DNA of 64,000 nt, from contig NZ_CP046907.1 of assembly GCF_014083985.1 (NCBI RefSeq), positions 3,142,001-3,206,000 of the forward strand. The letters run 5' to 3'. The translations under genes and the position numbers were made by a program. Source of the stretch: Streptomyces sp. SCUT-3. GTDB taxonomy: Bacteria; Actinomycetota; Actinomycetes; Streptomycetales; Streptomycetaceae. The notes beneath the pieces were generated by a model. The model had not been told where the DNA came from and did not search any database. It saw only the letters and a program-made list of their open reading frames with translations. Below, piece by piece: positions 28,732 to 36,325 of the stretch (position 1 is the first letter of the stretch; every line of letters starts with the position of its first letter).

Positions 28732-29717
28732 GCGACGGCCCGGTCCAGTTCGGCGCGGTCCCGGGCGGCCCGCCGGCGGTCGGCGGCGGAGGCGCGGGTG
28801 ATGTCCAGGAAGACCTGGTCGAACTCCGGGCACGCCTCGGAGATCTGCCGCTTCACCCGGTCCGACGCCTCCTCGACATCCTCCCCGGCCACGCCCTCCA
28901 CCAGGTCCACCCGGGCGGCCAGCAGCGTGGAGTCCGTGCCCAGGCGCATGGTGAGCAGGTGGGTCACCGTGTCGACCTCGGGCTGCTCCTCCAGCAGGTC
29001 GCGTGCCTGCTGCTGGAGCTCCGGCGAGGTCGCCGTGCCGACCAGCACGTCCCGGGTCTCCCGGCCCAGCCGGTAGGCGACGTACATCAGCAGCAGCGCG
29101 ATGCCGATCGACGCCGCGGCCTCCCAGTACAGCTCGCCGGTCGCCAGGTGCAGGCCGATGCCTGTCAGGGCCAGCAGCACGCCGAGCACCGCCGTGCCGT
29201 CCTCGGCGACCACGGTCCGCAGGGCGGGGTCGTCCCCCGCGCGCAGTTCGGCGCGGAAGCCGCGGCCCGCCCGCCGGGCGTCGCCGCGTACCTGCACCAG
29301 CGCCTTGGCCAGCGACGTGCCCTCCGCCAGCAGCGCCACCACCAGCACGGCCACCGCCACCGCGTACCCGCCGGTGCCGCCGCTCTCCGACTCGCCGGAG
29401 GTCAGCGCGTGCAGGCCCTGGTAGAAGGAGAAGCAGCCGCCCATGACGAAGATGCCGACGGCCGCCAGCAGCGACCAGAAGAAACGCTCCTTGCCGTAGC
29501 CGAACGGGTGCTTGGCGTCCGGCCTGCGGCGGCTGCGCCGCAGCGCGGCGAGGAGGAAGACCTCGTTGAGGCTGTCCGCCACCGAGTGGGCGCTCTCCGA
29601 CAGCAGGGCGGGCGAGCCGGTCACCAGCCCGCCCACGGCCTTGGCCGCCGCGATCACCAGGTTCGCCCCCAGCGCGACGAACACCGTCCCCTTGGTCTCT
29701 CCGTCCTTCGTGCTCAT
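28713..29717 (-). CDS. Cation diffusion facilitator transporter
   Basis: A 334-residue CDF-family metal/proton antiporter. Six membrane segments span about 13-215; the metal-site motif of segment II reads SESAHSVADSLNE with His and Asp, and segment V carries a further Glu/Asp pair. The cytoplasmic C-terminal domain (about 215-310) is the dimerising ferredoxin-like domain. Substrate (Zn, Fe, Mn) cannot be assigned. The ATG at 29717 is chosen with AGGGCAAG upstream. It converges with the iol genes. Confidence 0.92.
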   Translation of the reverse strand: MSTKDGETKGTVFVALGANLVIAAAKAVGGLVTGSPALLSESAHSVADSLNEVFLLAALRRSRRRPDAKHPFGYGKERFFWSLLAAVGIFVMGGCFSFYQGLHALTSGESESGGTGGYAVAVAVLVVALLAEGTSLAKALVQVRGDARRAGRGFRAELRAGDDPALRTVVAEDGTAVLGVLLALTGIGLHLATGELYWEAAASIGIALLLMYVAYRLGRETRDVLVGTATSPELQQQARDLLEEQPEVDTVTHLLTMRLGTDSTLLAARVDLVEGVAGEDVEEASDRVKRQISEACPEFDQVFLDITRASAADRRRAARDRAELDRAVAAREQA

Positions 29718-29975
29718 GCCACTTGCCCTACCCGCACTTCCCGGGGCGAGTCGGACAAGATCTGAGGGCGGGCGGATCCGGACAGCGATGACCGTTGTAC
29801 GGCCGGTCCCGGAGCCCGCAGCCGGTCGGCGTGGCGCCCCGGGAGGCCGTCATCCACCTGCCCTGCGAGCCGGGCGAACCGGGGCGGCAAACCGCAAAGG
29901 AAAACGGACAAAACGCTCGGGTTTTCTACGCTTTGCCGCCACGACTGTCTCTGTCGTGCGGTGCCCTGTGCTCCC

Positions 29976-30401
29976 TCAGCTGATCGAGGTGAGGCAGAGG
30001 ACGAACTTCTCCCGGTCCCACTGCTGGGCCAGGGCCGTGTCGGAGACGTTGGCGCAGGCGTTCAGGTCGAAGGTGTCGTCGACGACCTTGACCACCTTGT
30101 AGTTGGCGTCCTTGTCGCCGCACTCCTTGGTCTCGACGTCGGGGCTGTTCTCGCTCCCGGTCACCCGCACGCAGTCCCCGGCCTCGGCGTGCACGGGAGC
30201 GTTGAAGAAGTAGGAGATGCCGAACTTCACCGCGGTCGCCACGACGATCAGGACCACGAAGCTGAGGATCTTCCTGCCGATCCCCTTCTTCTTCGGCTGC
30301 TCCGGGGCCGGGGGCGGCACCGGGGGCCCGAAGGCACCGGCGAGCGGGGGGACCTGCTGGCCGTCGGGGGCCGGGCCGGTGGCGGGAGGGGGAACGGTCA
30401 T
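29976..30401 (-). CDS. Small membrane-anchored protein, LppU/SCO3897-like
   Basis: A 141-residue protein with a Pro-rich cytoplasmic start (about 1-37), one membrane segment (about 45-63) and an extracytoplasmic domain with four Cys (AGDCVRV, TKECGD, LNACANV, FVLCLTS), likely two disulfides. This pattern resembles the Streptomyces LppU/SCO3897 family of unknown role. The start at 30401 has GAGGAAG upstream. The 258 bases after its stop, up to the CDF start, contain only a weak AAAAC/GTTTT inverted repeat near 29910. Confidence 0.75.
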   Translation of the reverse strand: MTVPPPATGPAPDGQQVPPLAGAFGPPVPPPAPEQPKKKGIGRKILSFVVLIVVATAVKFGISYFFNAPVHAEAGDCVRVTGSENSPDVETKECGDKDANYKVVKVVDDTFDLNACANVSDTALAQQWDREKFVLCLTSIS

Positions 30402-30802
30402 GGTGCTTCCTCGAAGATCACAGTGATTCGAACGGATGCACGCTACTGGGCTTTCTCGGGCCCACCCGAAATCCATAGCAAAACAAGGACATTCGGTAGC
30501 CAAGTCGTGATCTGACGGCGCGTCCGCGCAATGGATCCGCAGGCGTGTGGAAGTCAGCCGGACTCAAGGTCCGCCAGAGCCTCGGCGGTCCGGAATACCC
30601 GTACCGCATGGTCGAGCATCTCCTGGGGGATTGGGCCCGCCTGTGCCTCGTGCTCCTGGAGCAACTCCTCGATTAATTCGCGACTCCGGCGGTCAGCTCC
30701 TGCTGAATCCCGGGAGGGGTCGGGCCGCACGCAACTGTGTGCGGCCCGTCCCCGTCTCTGGCTCCGTACCGTCGTCCGCCGCTCACCGTCGTCGAGGTAT
30801 CC
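30402..30802. other. Intergenic region with lower GC and an orphan small frame
   Basis: About 400 bases lie between the divergent LppU-like and VanZ-like genes. The part near 30402-30550 is A/T-richer than the rest of the window and should hold the LppU-like promoter. The middle holds a 58-codon minus-strand frame listed separately. No mobile-element ends or inverted repeats were recognised. Confidence 0.4.
30554..30730 (-). CDS. Possible small protein or remnant of an antitoxin-like gene
   Basis: A 58-residue frame from GTG 30730. Its last 42 residues are coherent and helical (RELIEELLQEHEAQ, then GPIPQEMLDHAVRVF) and look like the C-terminal tail of actinobacterial antitoxin-type proteins. 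The first 15 residues look random and no ribosome site precedes the GTG, so this may be what is left of a longer gene. Leu-19 is encoded by TTA, the rare bldA-dependent codon. The start is uncertain. Confidence 0.3.
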   Translation of the reverse strand: MRPDPSRDSAGADRRSRELIEELLQEHEAQAGPIPQEMLDHAVRVFRTAEALADLESG

Positions 30803-32149
30803 GTGATCCGCGCCATCGTCCAATCCCATCCCTGGCTCCTCCCCGTCTTCTTCCTGCTGGGCCTGGCCCTGGCCGCCGGCATGTTCTTCCTGGCGCGGCG
30901 CCTGGTCCTGCCCCGGGGCCCCGCGGTGCTGCTCGGCCTGGCTCTGGCCGCGGAGCTCACCGCCACCTTCTATCCCATGCACCCCGGCGCCGGAGCCCCG
31001 GGCGTGTGCACCCTCAATCGCGATCTGCTCACTCCGCTGACCGGCCAACAGGGATGGATGAACATCATCATGTTCATCCCCGTGGCCTTCTTCGCCGCCA
31101 CCACCTTCCGCCGCCACGCCCTCCCCCTGGCCGGCAGCATCCTGCTCTCCGGCACCACCGAACTCCTCCAGGCGCTCACCCCCCACACCGGCCGCGCCTG
31201 CACATCCGAGGACGTGGTCGCCAACACCCTCGGCGCCGCCATCGGCGTCGGCCTGGCCGCCACGCTGCACCGGCTCCACAGCCGCCGCGCGCCGAAGACG
31301 ACCGAGCCCACCCCGGTGTTCAGCCGGACCGACCTGGCCCGCAGCGGCACCGTGCTCGCCATCGGCGGCGCAGTGCTGACCCTGGCCGCCGTGGCCACCG
31401 TCACCCCGGTCTTTGCCGAGGTGGGCGAACTCACCCGCCCCAGCAGCGCCCAGCAGCAGGTCGCCGAGAAGACGGTCCGCACCTTTCTGGGCGAGGACGC
31501 GGCCATCACCGCCGTCCAGTACACCGAGGGCCCCCAGCCGGGCTCAGGTGATCTGATGATCACCCTCAAGAACAGTTTCCTGCAGCTCTCCTGGCCCGAC
31601 CAGGAACGGATCAGCTGGTGGGCCAGCACCCCCGCCGCGCTCCCTGGAGTCCCGGAGCGGAAGGTCACCACCGATCAGGACGCCGTGCGCCAAGCCACCG
31701 CCTTCGTCCGCACCCACTTCCCCCGGATCCTGAAAGACGGCAGAACGACCGTCCACCCGACCGCCGATGATGCTCGGAGCCGCACCGTCGCCTGGCGCCA
31801 GCGCATCGACGGTGTCTTGATGCCACTGCGCATGGACGTCATCGTCGAGCCCGACGGCAAGATCTCCACGTTCCTGGTCCGGGACCAGAAGCCCCCGGCC
31901 GGGATCCCCGCGGTGAAGCTCGACAAGGAAGAAGCAGTTCAGGTTGCCGAAGAGCACACCCGGGGCCAGAAAATCACCGGGACGGAGCTGCTCGTCGAGA
32001 AGAACCGGCAGGGGAAGTGGGAAACGCGCTGGGCAGTCGACTACGCGGTCCCCGCGCCTCCCGAGAATGAATCCCCGAGCGAGACCGTCACCATCACCGT
32101 CCTTATCAACGCCACTACAGGGAAATACGTAGAAACCTCCCATGGGTGA
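30803..32149 (+). CDS. VanZ-family membrane protein with PepSY-like C-terminal domain
   Basis: A 448-residue protein. The first 150 residues form four membrane segments with the VanZ pattern (NIIMFIPVAFFAATTF, TELLQALTPHTGRACTSEDVVANTLGA split as TELLQALTPHTGRACTSED and VVANTLGA). A fifth segment (about 183-207) leads to a long extracytoplasmic region (about 215-448) with PepSY/YcdB-like repeats (DAVRQATAFVRTHF; EAVQVAEEHTRG). VanZ proteins are linked to lipoglycopeptide tolerance; plain ones end after the membrane part. GTG 30803 has GAGG at five-base spacing. It stands alone. Confidence 0.8.
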   Translation: MIRAIVQSHPWLLPVFFLLGLALAAGMFFLARRLVLPRGPAVLLGLALAAELTATFYPMHPGAGAPGVCTLNRDLLTPLTGQQGWMNIIMFIPVAFFAATTFRRHALPLAGSILLSGTTELLQALTPHTGRACTSEDVVANTLGAAIGVGLAATLHRLHSRRAPKTTEPTPVFSRTDLARSGTVLAIGGAVLTLAAVATVTPVFAEVGELTRPSSAQQQVAEKTVRTFLGEDAAITAVQYTEGPQPGSGDLMITLKNSFLQLSWPDQERISWWASTPAALPGVPERKVTTDQDAVRQATAFVRTHFPRILKDGRTTVHPTADDARSRTVAWRQRIDGVLMPLRMDVIVEPDGKISTFLVRDQKPPAGIPAVKLDKEEAVQVAEEHTRGQKITGTELLVEKNRQGKWETRWAVDYAVPAPPENESPSETVTITVLINATTGKYVETSHG

Positions 32150-32264
32150 CGGCCCCGTTCCCGGGTGCAGTCACCGTCCTGCCGTGGTGCAGCCCGCAAT
32201 GCGGCACGCAGGGCGGATTATCCTATTGGCGGGCAAACGGTAGGGAAGCGAGTGGTGCCGGCCC

Positions 32265-32756
32265 TCAACGGCTTGTGCGTGAAAGGTCCGCGCGGGAGTC
32301 GATCGGAGTCCAGTCGAACGGGCGGACAGGCAGCAGTGGGCGCGCGGACAGGGTGTAGAGCACGTCGTCGTCCGGCACCGGGAGGAGGTAGAGCCCTCCG
32401 GCGGACACCTCGTCCAGGGCCCTGGCCTGCTCGTCCCCGTCCTCCTGCCAGGTGCGCAGCACCGACGCCGGGTCGGGGGACGGCGAGGAACCCGGCCCGG
32501 CGGCCGGCGCCGCGTGCAGCGGCGCGCCGCGCAGCCACGGGGCGCCCGGCTCCGGGGTGAGCCGGGCGGCCAGCCGCCGCGCCTGGATGCGCATCCACCG
32601 CAGCGCCAGCTGGGGCGACCGCGCCCGGTACCCGGCCAGCAGCACCGCCCGGCACGGGCCCAGCGGGACGGCCGCGCACTCGCACCAGTAGCCGTCCCGC
32701 CCGAGTACGGCGGCGCGCCGGGCCGCGACGGGAACGCGCTCCCCTCCTCCCCTCAC
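32265..32756 (-). CDS. Hypothetical protein, second of a two-gene unit
   Basis: A 163-residue soluble protein with no recognised domain. It starts at a GTG overlapping the TGA of the upstream gene (32753-32756). Visible features are a Cys pair (WCECAAVPLGPC), an Arg-rich helix (RWMRIQARRLAARL) and a C-terminal strand with PVRPFDWTPI. Together with its partner it lies divergent from an XRE/DUF397 pair, an arrangement common in Streptomyces accessory loci. The 115 bases between its stop and the VanZ stop hold nothing recognisable. Confidence 0.6.
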   Translation of the reverse strand: MRGGGERVPVAARRAAVLGRDGYWCECAAVPLGPCRAVLLAGYRARSPQLALRWMRIQARRLAARLTPEPGAPWLRGAPLHAAPAAGPGSSPSPDPASVLRTWQEDGDEQARALDEVSAGGLYLLPVPDDDVLYTLSARPLLPVRPFDWTPIDSRADLSRTSR

Positions 32757-33172
32757 CGACGGCCCTCCGGACTGTGCAGCGCCTCGCACAGCACGGTGTG
32801 CAGCAGTGCCGGGTCGACGAAGGGCGCGCGCGGCGTTGGTGCGGAACGCCACGACAGCGGCCACGTCCGGCCGTCGAGGGCCGGCACGCCGACGTAGCCG
32901 ACCCCCGTCCTGCCGCCGAGCCGCACCGCCCCCGGCGGCCAGCGGCGGGCGCAGGTCGTGCCGGGCGGCAGGAGGAAGTACAGCCGCCCGGCCTCCCGGG
33001 TCTCCCGCACGACGGGCCCCGGCTCGCCGCCGGACATCCCGGCCAGCGCGTCCGCGGCCTCCTCGGCCACCGGGCCCGACACGCACACGGCGTCGAAGTG
33101 CACCCCGGTACGACGCAGACAGTGCCCCTTCTCCGGCACCCACTCAGGACGGGAGAAAAGCTGTCGGGTCAT
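32753..33172 (-). CDS. Hypothetical protein, divergent from the XRE regulator
   Basis: A 139-residue soluble protein of unknown role. Recognisable stretches are YFLLPPGTTCARRWPPGAV and the end region DPALLHTVLCEAL, which recall the small primase/polymerase-like N-domains found in Streptomyces, but this is weak. The ATG at 33172 (MTRQLFSRPEWVPEKGH) is favoured over one at 33211. It is coupled by a four-base overlap with the next gene and shares a 184-base divergent promoter region with the XRE gene. Confidence 0.6.
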   Translation of the reverse strand: MTRQLFSRPEWVPEKGHCLRRTGVHFDAVCVSGPVAEEAADALAGMSGGEPGPVVRETREAGRLYFLLPPGTTCARRWPPGAVRLGGRTGVGYVGVPALDGRTWPLSWRSAPTPRAPFVDPALLHTVLCEALHSPEGRR

Positions 33173-33356
33173 CACATCGGGTCGTGTTTCACGATTCACG
33201 CTTCTTACCATTCCCCGCCGGACCTAGCCTGACCAGCGCACAAGGAGGTACGGGACGGGCGTGCGGTGGCGCGTCACCCGTGTGCGGCCCGTGCGGTCGG
33301 CGCCGTCCGTGCGGCCGACGCGACGGGAACGCCCGGCGAAGGGGGAGACGGAAGAA

Positions 33357-34169
33357 ATGCGGGATCACGACGGCAGGTCGGTCGGCCTGGCCATCTTCGG
33401 AATGCAGTCGCGCGCACTGCGCGAGCGGCTGGGCATGACCCAGGCCGAACTGGCCGGGCACATCGGCTACTCGGAGTCCCTGGTCCGCATGGTCGAGCGC
33501 GGCGAACGCAAGCCGAGACCCGACTACGTCGAGAGGGTCGACAAGGCCCTCCGGGCCCAGGGCGTCCTCATCGCCGCAACCCCGTTCCTGCGCCAGGACC
33601 GGTACCCGCCGTGGTTCATCGAGTACGTGGAGACGGAGGCAAACGCCGTCAGCCTGTACAAGTACGACACCCATGTGGTGCCAGGGCTTCTCCAGACGGA
33701 GGAATACGCACGAGCCGTCTTCTCCGCTCATTGCCCTGCCCTGGACGACGAAGAGGTTGAAAGCAGCGTCCTGGCTCGCCTTGAGCGGCAGGTACTGCTG
33801 ACTCGCAAACCCGCACCCACCGTGGGGTTCGTTGTCGAGGAATGGGTGCTCCGCCGTCCCATCGGCGGAAAAGGGGTCCTGAAGTCACAACTGCATCGGT
33901 TGCTGAAGTGCATGGCGATGCGGAACGTAACAATTCAGGTCATGCCGATGGGGTGTGAGGCACACGCAGGGTTCGACGGTCCGATGACCTTGTTGGAGAC
34001 GCCCGAGGCGCGCAGGCTGGGATATGTGGAAGGGCAGGGCGTAAGCACCTTCGTCACCAAGGAGACGGAAGTCAGCGTTCTTGAGCGGCGGTATGGAATC
34101 ATCCGCACGCAAGCCCTCACGACAGAGGACTCCGCACGTCTCATCGAGTGTCTGGCAGGGGAGCTATGA
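33357..34169 (+). CDS. XRE-family regulator with DUF5753 (WhiJ-like)
   Basis: A 270-residue protein with an N-terminal helix-turn-helix (about 16-72; RERLGMTQAELAGHIGYSES split as RERLGMTQAEL and AGHIGYSES) and a C-terminal DUF5753 ligand-type domain (about 85-268; YDTHVVPGLLQTEEYARAV). These are the DNA-binding half of the Streptomyces XRE/DUF397 systems to which WhiJ belongs. ATG 33357 follows GGAAGA. A strong AAGGAGGT at 33242-33249 lies 11 bases before an in-frame GTG at 33261, so a 302-residue form with a basic N-terminal extension is possible. Its stop overlaps the DUF397 ATG. Confidence 0.93.
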   Translation: MRDHDGRSVGLAIFGMQSRALRERLGMTQAELAGHIGYSESLVRMVERGERKPRPDYVERVDKALRAQGVLIAATPFLRQDRYPPWFIEYVETEANAVSLYKYDTHVVPGLLQTEEYARAVFSAHCPALDDEEVESSVLARLERQVLLTRKPAPTVGFVVEEWVLRRPIGGKGVLKSQLHRLLKCMAMRNVTIQVMPMGCEAHAGFDGPMTLLETPEARRLGYVEGQGVSTFVTKETEVSVLERRYGIIRTQALTTEDSARLIECLAGEL

Positions 34170-34453
34170 GCACCGAGCAGATCGAACGCGGTACCGCTGA
34201 TCTTGCGTGGTTCAAGAGCAGCTACAGCGGTAGCCAGGGCGGTGATTGCGTCGAGGTCGCGGTCGAGTGGCGCAAGAGCAGCCACAGCGGCAGCGAAGGC
34301 GGCGAATGCGTCGAGGTCGCTGCGTGTCCGGGGACGGTGCACGTACGGGACTCGAAGGACCGGGGCGGTCCGGTGCTGTCGTTCTCGCCCGAGGAGTGGG
34401 CGGCGTTCGTCGGTTTCACGCGGGAGCAGCAGGCAGGGGCCGGCGGCGCCTGA
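34166..34453 (+). CDS. DUF397 protein with duplicated signature
   Basis: A 95-residue partner of the XRE protein, coupled by the ATGA overlap. The DUF397 signature (Trp-x-Lys-Ser-Ser-x-Ser-Gly-x-x-Gly-Gly-x-Cys-Val-Glu-Val) occurs twice, at about 16-34 and 36-54, followed by one normal C-terminal half (VHVRDSKDRGG, FSPEEWAAFV). In related pairs DUF397 binds and antagonises the XRE protein. Usual length is 60-75, so the doubling accounts for the extra size. Confidence 0.93.
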   Translation: MSTEQIERGTADLAWFKSSYSGSQGGDCVEVAVEWRKSSHSGSEGGECVEVAACPGTVHVRDSKDRGGPVLSFSPEEWAAFVGFTREQQAGAGGA

Positions 34454-34500
34454 GGCCGCACGGCACGGCACAGCGCCGCACGATACGGCCCGACGCGGCA

Positions 34501-34545
34501 CGGCGGGGGCGGGACACCGGATGCACCGGTGTCCCGCCCCCGCCG
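34501..34545. terminator. Perfect 20-bp bidirectional hairpin
   Basis: The arms 34501-34520 and 34526-34545 pair perfectly around ATGCA, between the convergent DUF397 and exporter genes. It ends four bases before the exporter stop, so it can serve both strands. Confidence 0.8.
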
Positions 34546-34549
34546 TCGT

Positions 34550-35257
34550 TCAGCCGGCCGAGGCGACGGACAGCTTGGCGGCGAAGCCGAGGAAGAGGGC
34601 GCCCGCGCCGGAGGTGAGGCCGGCCGACAGGCGGCGTCGGCGGCGGAACTGGGCGGCCAGGTAGGTGCCGGCCAGGATCAGCGTGCTCAGGTAGCAGAAG
34701 CTGAAGAACTGCAGGATGCCGCCGAGCAGCAGGAACGACAGTGCCTGGTGCGGGTAGGCCGGGTCCACGAACTGCACGAAGAAGGAGATGACGAACAGGA
34801 TCGCCTTCGGGTTGAGCAGGCTGATGGTCAGCGCCTTGCGGAACGGCCGCTCGCCCGGGACGGCGGCCCCCGGCCCGGTGGCGGCCGCCGTGCCCGAGGC
34901 GTCCGCGGCCGCGTCGGCCGCCGCCTCCGCGACGGCCCCGGCCGGTTCGTGGCGGGCGCGCCACATGGTGGCGGCGGAGCGCAGCATGCCGATCGCGATC
35001 CACGCCAGGTAGGCCGCGCCCGCGTACTTGACCACGGCGAACAGCATCGCGTTGGTCTGGAGCAGCGAGGCGGCCCCGGCCGCGGCCAGGGTCATCAGCA
35101 CGGTGTCGCCGCACAGCACGCCGAACGCCGCCCGGTAGCCGGCGCGGACGCCGCCGCGGGCCGCCACGGACAGGGCGTACAGCGAGTTGGGGCCCGGTAG
35201 CAGGACGATCAGCACGGTGCCGATCACATACGTCGAAAGGTCGTTCACTCCCAGCAC
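34550..35257 (-). CDS. LysE/LeuE-type amino-acid exporter
   Basis: A 235-residue RhtB/LysE-family exporter with five to six membrane segments. The family start is LIVLLPGPNSLYALSVAARG and the middle shows NPKAILFVISFFVQFVDP. A hydrophilic Ala-rich loop at about 112-140 is longer than usual. It resembles LeuE most by eye. GTG 35257 is the most likely start; no clear ribosome site is present, and a GTG six bases earlier is possible. Its upstream region is the tipA promoter, so it may share TipA control. Confidence 0.85.
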   Translation of the reverse strand: MLGVNDLSTYVIGTVLIVLLPGPNSLYALSVAARGGVRAGYRAAFGVLCGDTVLMTLAAAGAASLLQTNAMLFAVVKYAGAAYLAWIAIGMLRSAATMWRARHEPAGAVAEAAADAAADASGTAAATGPGAAVPGERPFRKALTISLLNPKAILFVISFFVQFVDPAYPHQALSFLLLGGILQFFSFCYLSTLILAGTYLAAQFRRRRRLSAGLTSGAGALFLGFAAKLSVASAG

Positions 35258-35278
35258 GCGCACAGTGTCGCACCGGGC

Positions 35279-35309
35279 TTGCACCTGCCGTCGCGTGAGG
35301 TCGCACAGT
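35279..35309 (+). promoter_or_regulatory. tipA promoter with 19-bp MerR-type spacer and operator
   Basis: TTGCAC at 35279-35284 and CACAGT at 35304-35309 are separated by 19 bases. The spacer and flank carry an imperfect inverted repeat (ACCT at 35283-35286 with AGGT at 35298-35301, and CGTCGCG at the centre). The stretch closely resembles the thiostrepton-inducible ptipA promoter as I remember it (TTGCACCTCACGTCACGTG). A 19-bp spacer is the hallmark of MerR-activated promoters. It lies 22 bases upstream of the divergent exporter start. Confidence 0.8.
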
Positions 35310-35406
35310 GGACTGCGCAAGCGCCCGGAGCGGCGCCCGGGGGCCGCCCTTGCGGGCCCCGGGGCCCGCCGCCGCGGGCGGTGTCCGAGCAGGGAGGAGG
35401 GGAGCC

Positions 35407-36165
35407 GTGGGCTACTCGGTGGGACAGGTCGCGGAGTTCGCCGGGGTGACCGTGCGGGCGCTGCACCACTACGACGCGATCGGTCTGCTGTCGCCCGGCG
35501 GCCGCAGCGCGGCCGGGCACCGGCGGTACGACGACGCCGACCTCGACCGGCTGCAGCAGATCCTGTTCTACCGGGAGCTCGGCTTCCCCCTCGACGAGGT
35601 CGCGGCGATCCTCGACGACCCGGACGCGGACCCGGTGGCGCACCTGCGCCGGCAGCACGAGCTGCTCACCGGCCGCATAGCCCGGCTCACGGAGATGGCC
35701 GAGGCCGTCGAACACGCCATGGAGGCGAGACGCATGGGAATCAACCTCACGCCCGAGGAGAAGTTCGAGGTCTTCGGGGACTTCGACCCCGAGGAGCACG
35801 CCGGGGAGGCGGAGCGGCGCTGGGGCGGCACCGACGCCTGGAGGCAGTCGCAGGCCCGCGCCGCCCGCCGCACCAAGGAGGACTGGCTGCGGATCAAGGA
35901 GGAGTCCGAGGACTGGAACCGCAGGTACGCGGAGCTGATGGATGCGGGGGAGTCGGCCGACGGCGAGCGGGCCGCGGCCCTGGCCGAGGAGCACCGCCTG
36001 CACATCTGCGGCTGGTTCTACGACTGCCCGTACGAGATGCACGTCGCCCTGGGCGACATGTACGTCGCCGACCCGCGGTTCACCGCCACCTACGAGGCGG
36101 TCCGTCCCGGTATGGCGGCCCACCTGAGGGACGCGATCACGGCGAACGCGCTGCGCCGCCTGTAG
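35407..36165 (+). CDS. tipA: MerR-family thiopeptide-responsive activator TipA
   Basis: A 252-residue regulator matching TipAL (about 253). The MerR DNA-binding domain spans 1-75 (VGYSVGQVAEFAGVTVRALH, HHYDAIGLLSP), a long coiled coil follows (76-108), and the TipAS antibiotic-binding domain fills 110-252 (MGINLTPEEKFEVFGDFDP). The Cys that captures thiopeptides is present as Cys-207 in YDCPYEMH. An internal ATG at residue 110 (35734) is preceded by GGAGG, as needed for separate TipAS synthesis. GTG 35407 follows AGGAGGGG. Drug binding in the family turns it into an activator of its own promoter. Confidence 0.96.
   Translation: MGYSVGQVAEFAGVTVRALHHYDAIGLLSPGGRSAAGHRRYDDADLDRLQQILFYRELGFPLDEVAAILDDPDADPVAHLRRQHELLTGRIARLTEMAEAVEHAMEARRMGINLTPEEKFEVFGDFDPEEHAGEAERRWGGTDAWRQSQARAARRTKEDWLRIKEESEDWNRRYAELMDAGESADGERAAALAEEHRLHICGWFYDCPYEMHVALGDMYVADPRFTATYEAVRPGMAAHLRDAITANALRRL
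35734..36165 (+). CDS. tipA: TipAS, internally started short form of TipA
   Basis: Same frame as tipA. The ATG at 35734 has GGAGG at 35721-35725, eight bases upstream, and begins at the exact point where the known short form starts (MGINLTPEEKFEVFG). The product is 143 residues, the drug-binding domain alone, which in the family is made in excess and sequesters thiopeptides. Confidence 0.75.
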   Translation: MGINLTPEEKFEVFGDFDPEEHAGEAERRWGGTDAWRQSQARAARRTKEDWLRIKEESEDWNRRYAELMDAGESADGERAAALAEEHRLHICGWFYDCPYEMHVALGDMYVADPRFTATYEAVRPGMAAHLRDAITANALRRL

Positions 36166-36325
36166 CGGTTCCCGCCCGCCCGTTCGCGGTTCCGTGATAG
36201 GGGGAACGGAGGCCCGCCCGGGGACGTTGGTAGGTTGTTCTCTCCTGCGAACACCCTTACCACCGTGACCATCCCGCCGGCGGGCCCTGCGCTGCCCGGC
36301 ACCGCGCACTAGGAGTCCAGGACCC

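Noticed and set aside
29718-29975. A possible small gene between CDF and LppU-like genes
   Set aside because: Short frames on both strands lack ribosome sites and conserved-looking sequence.
32773-33232. Plus-strand frames opposite the two small minus-strand genes
   Set aside because: Their translations are Arg/Ala-rich without structure, while the minus-strand frames show coupled GTGA overlap and normal codon use.
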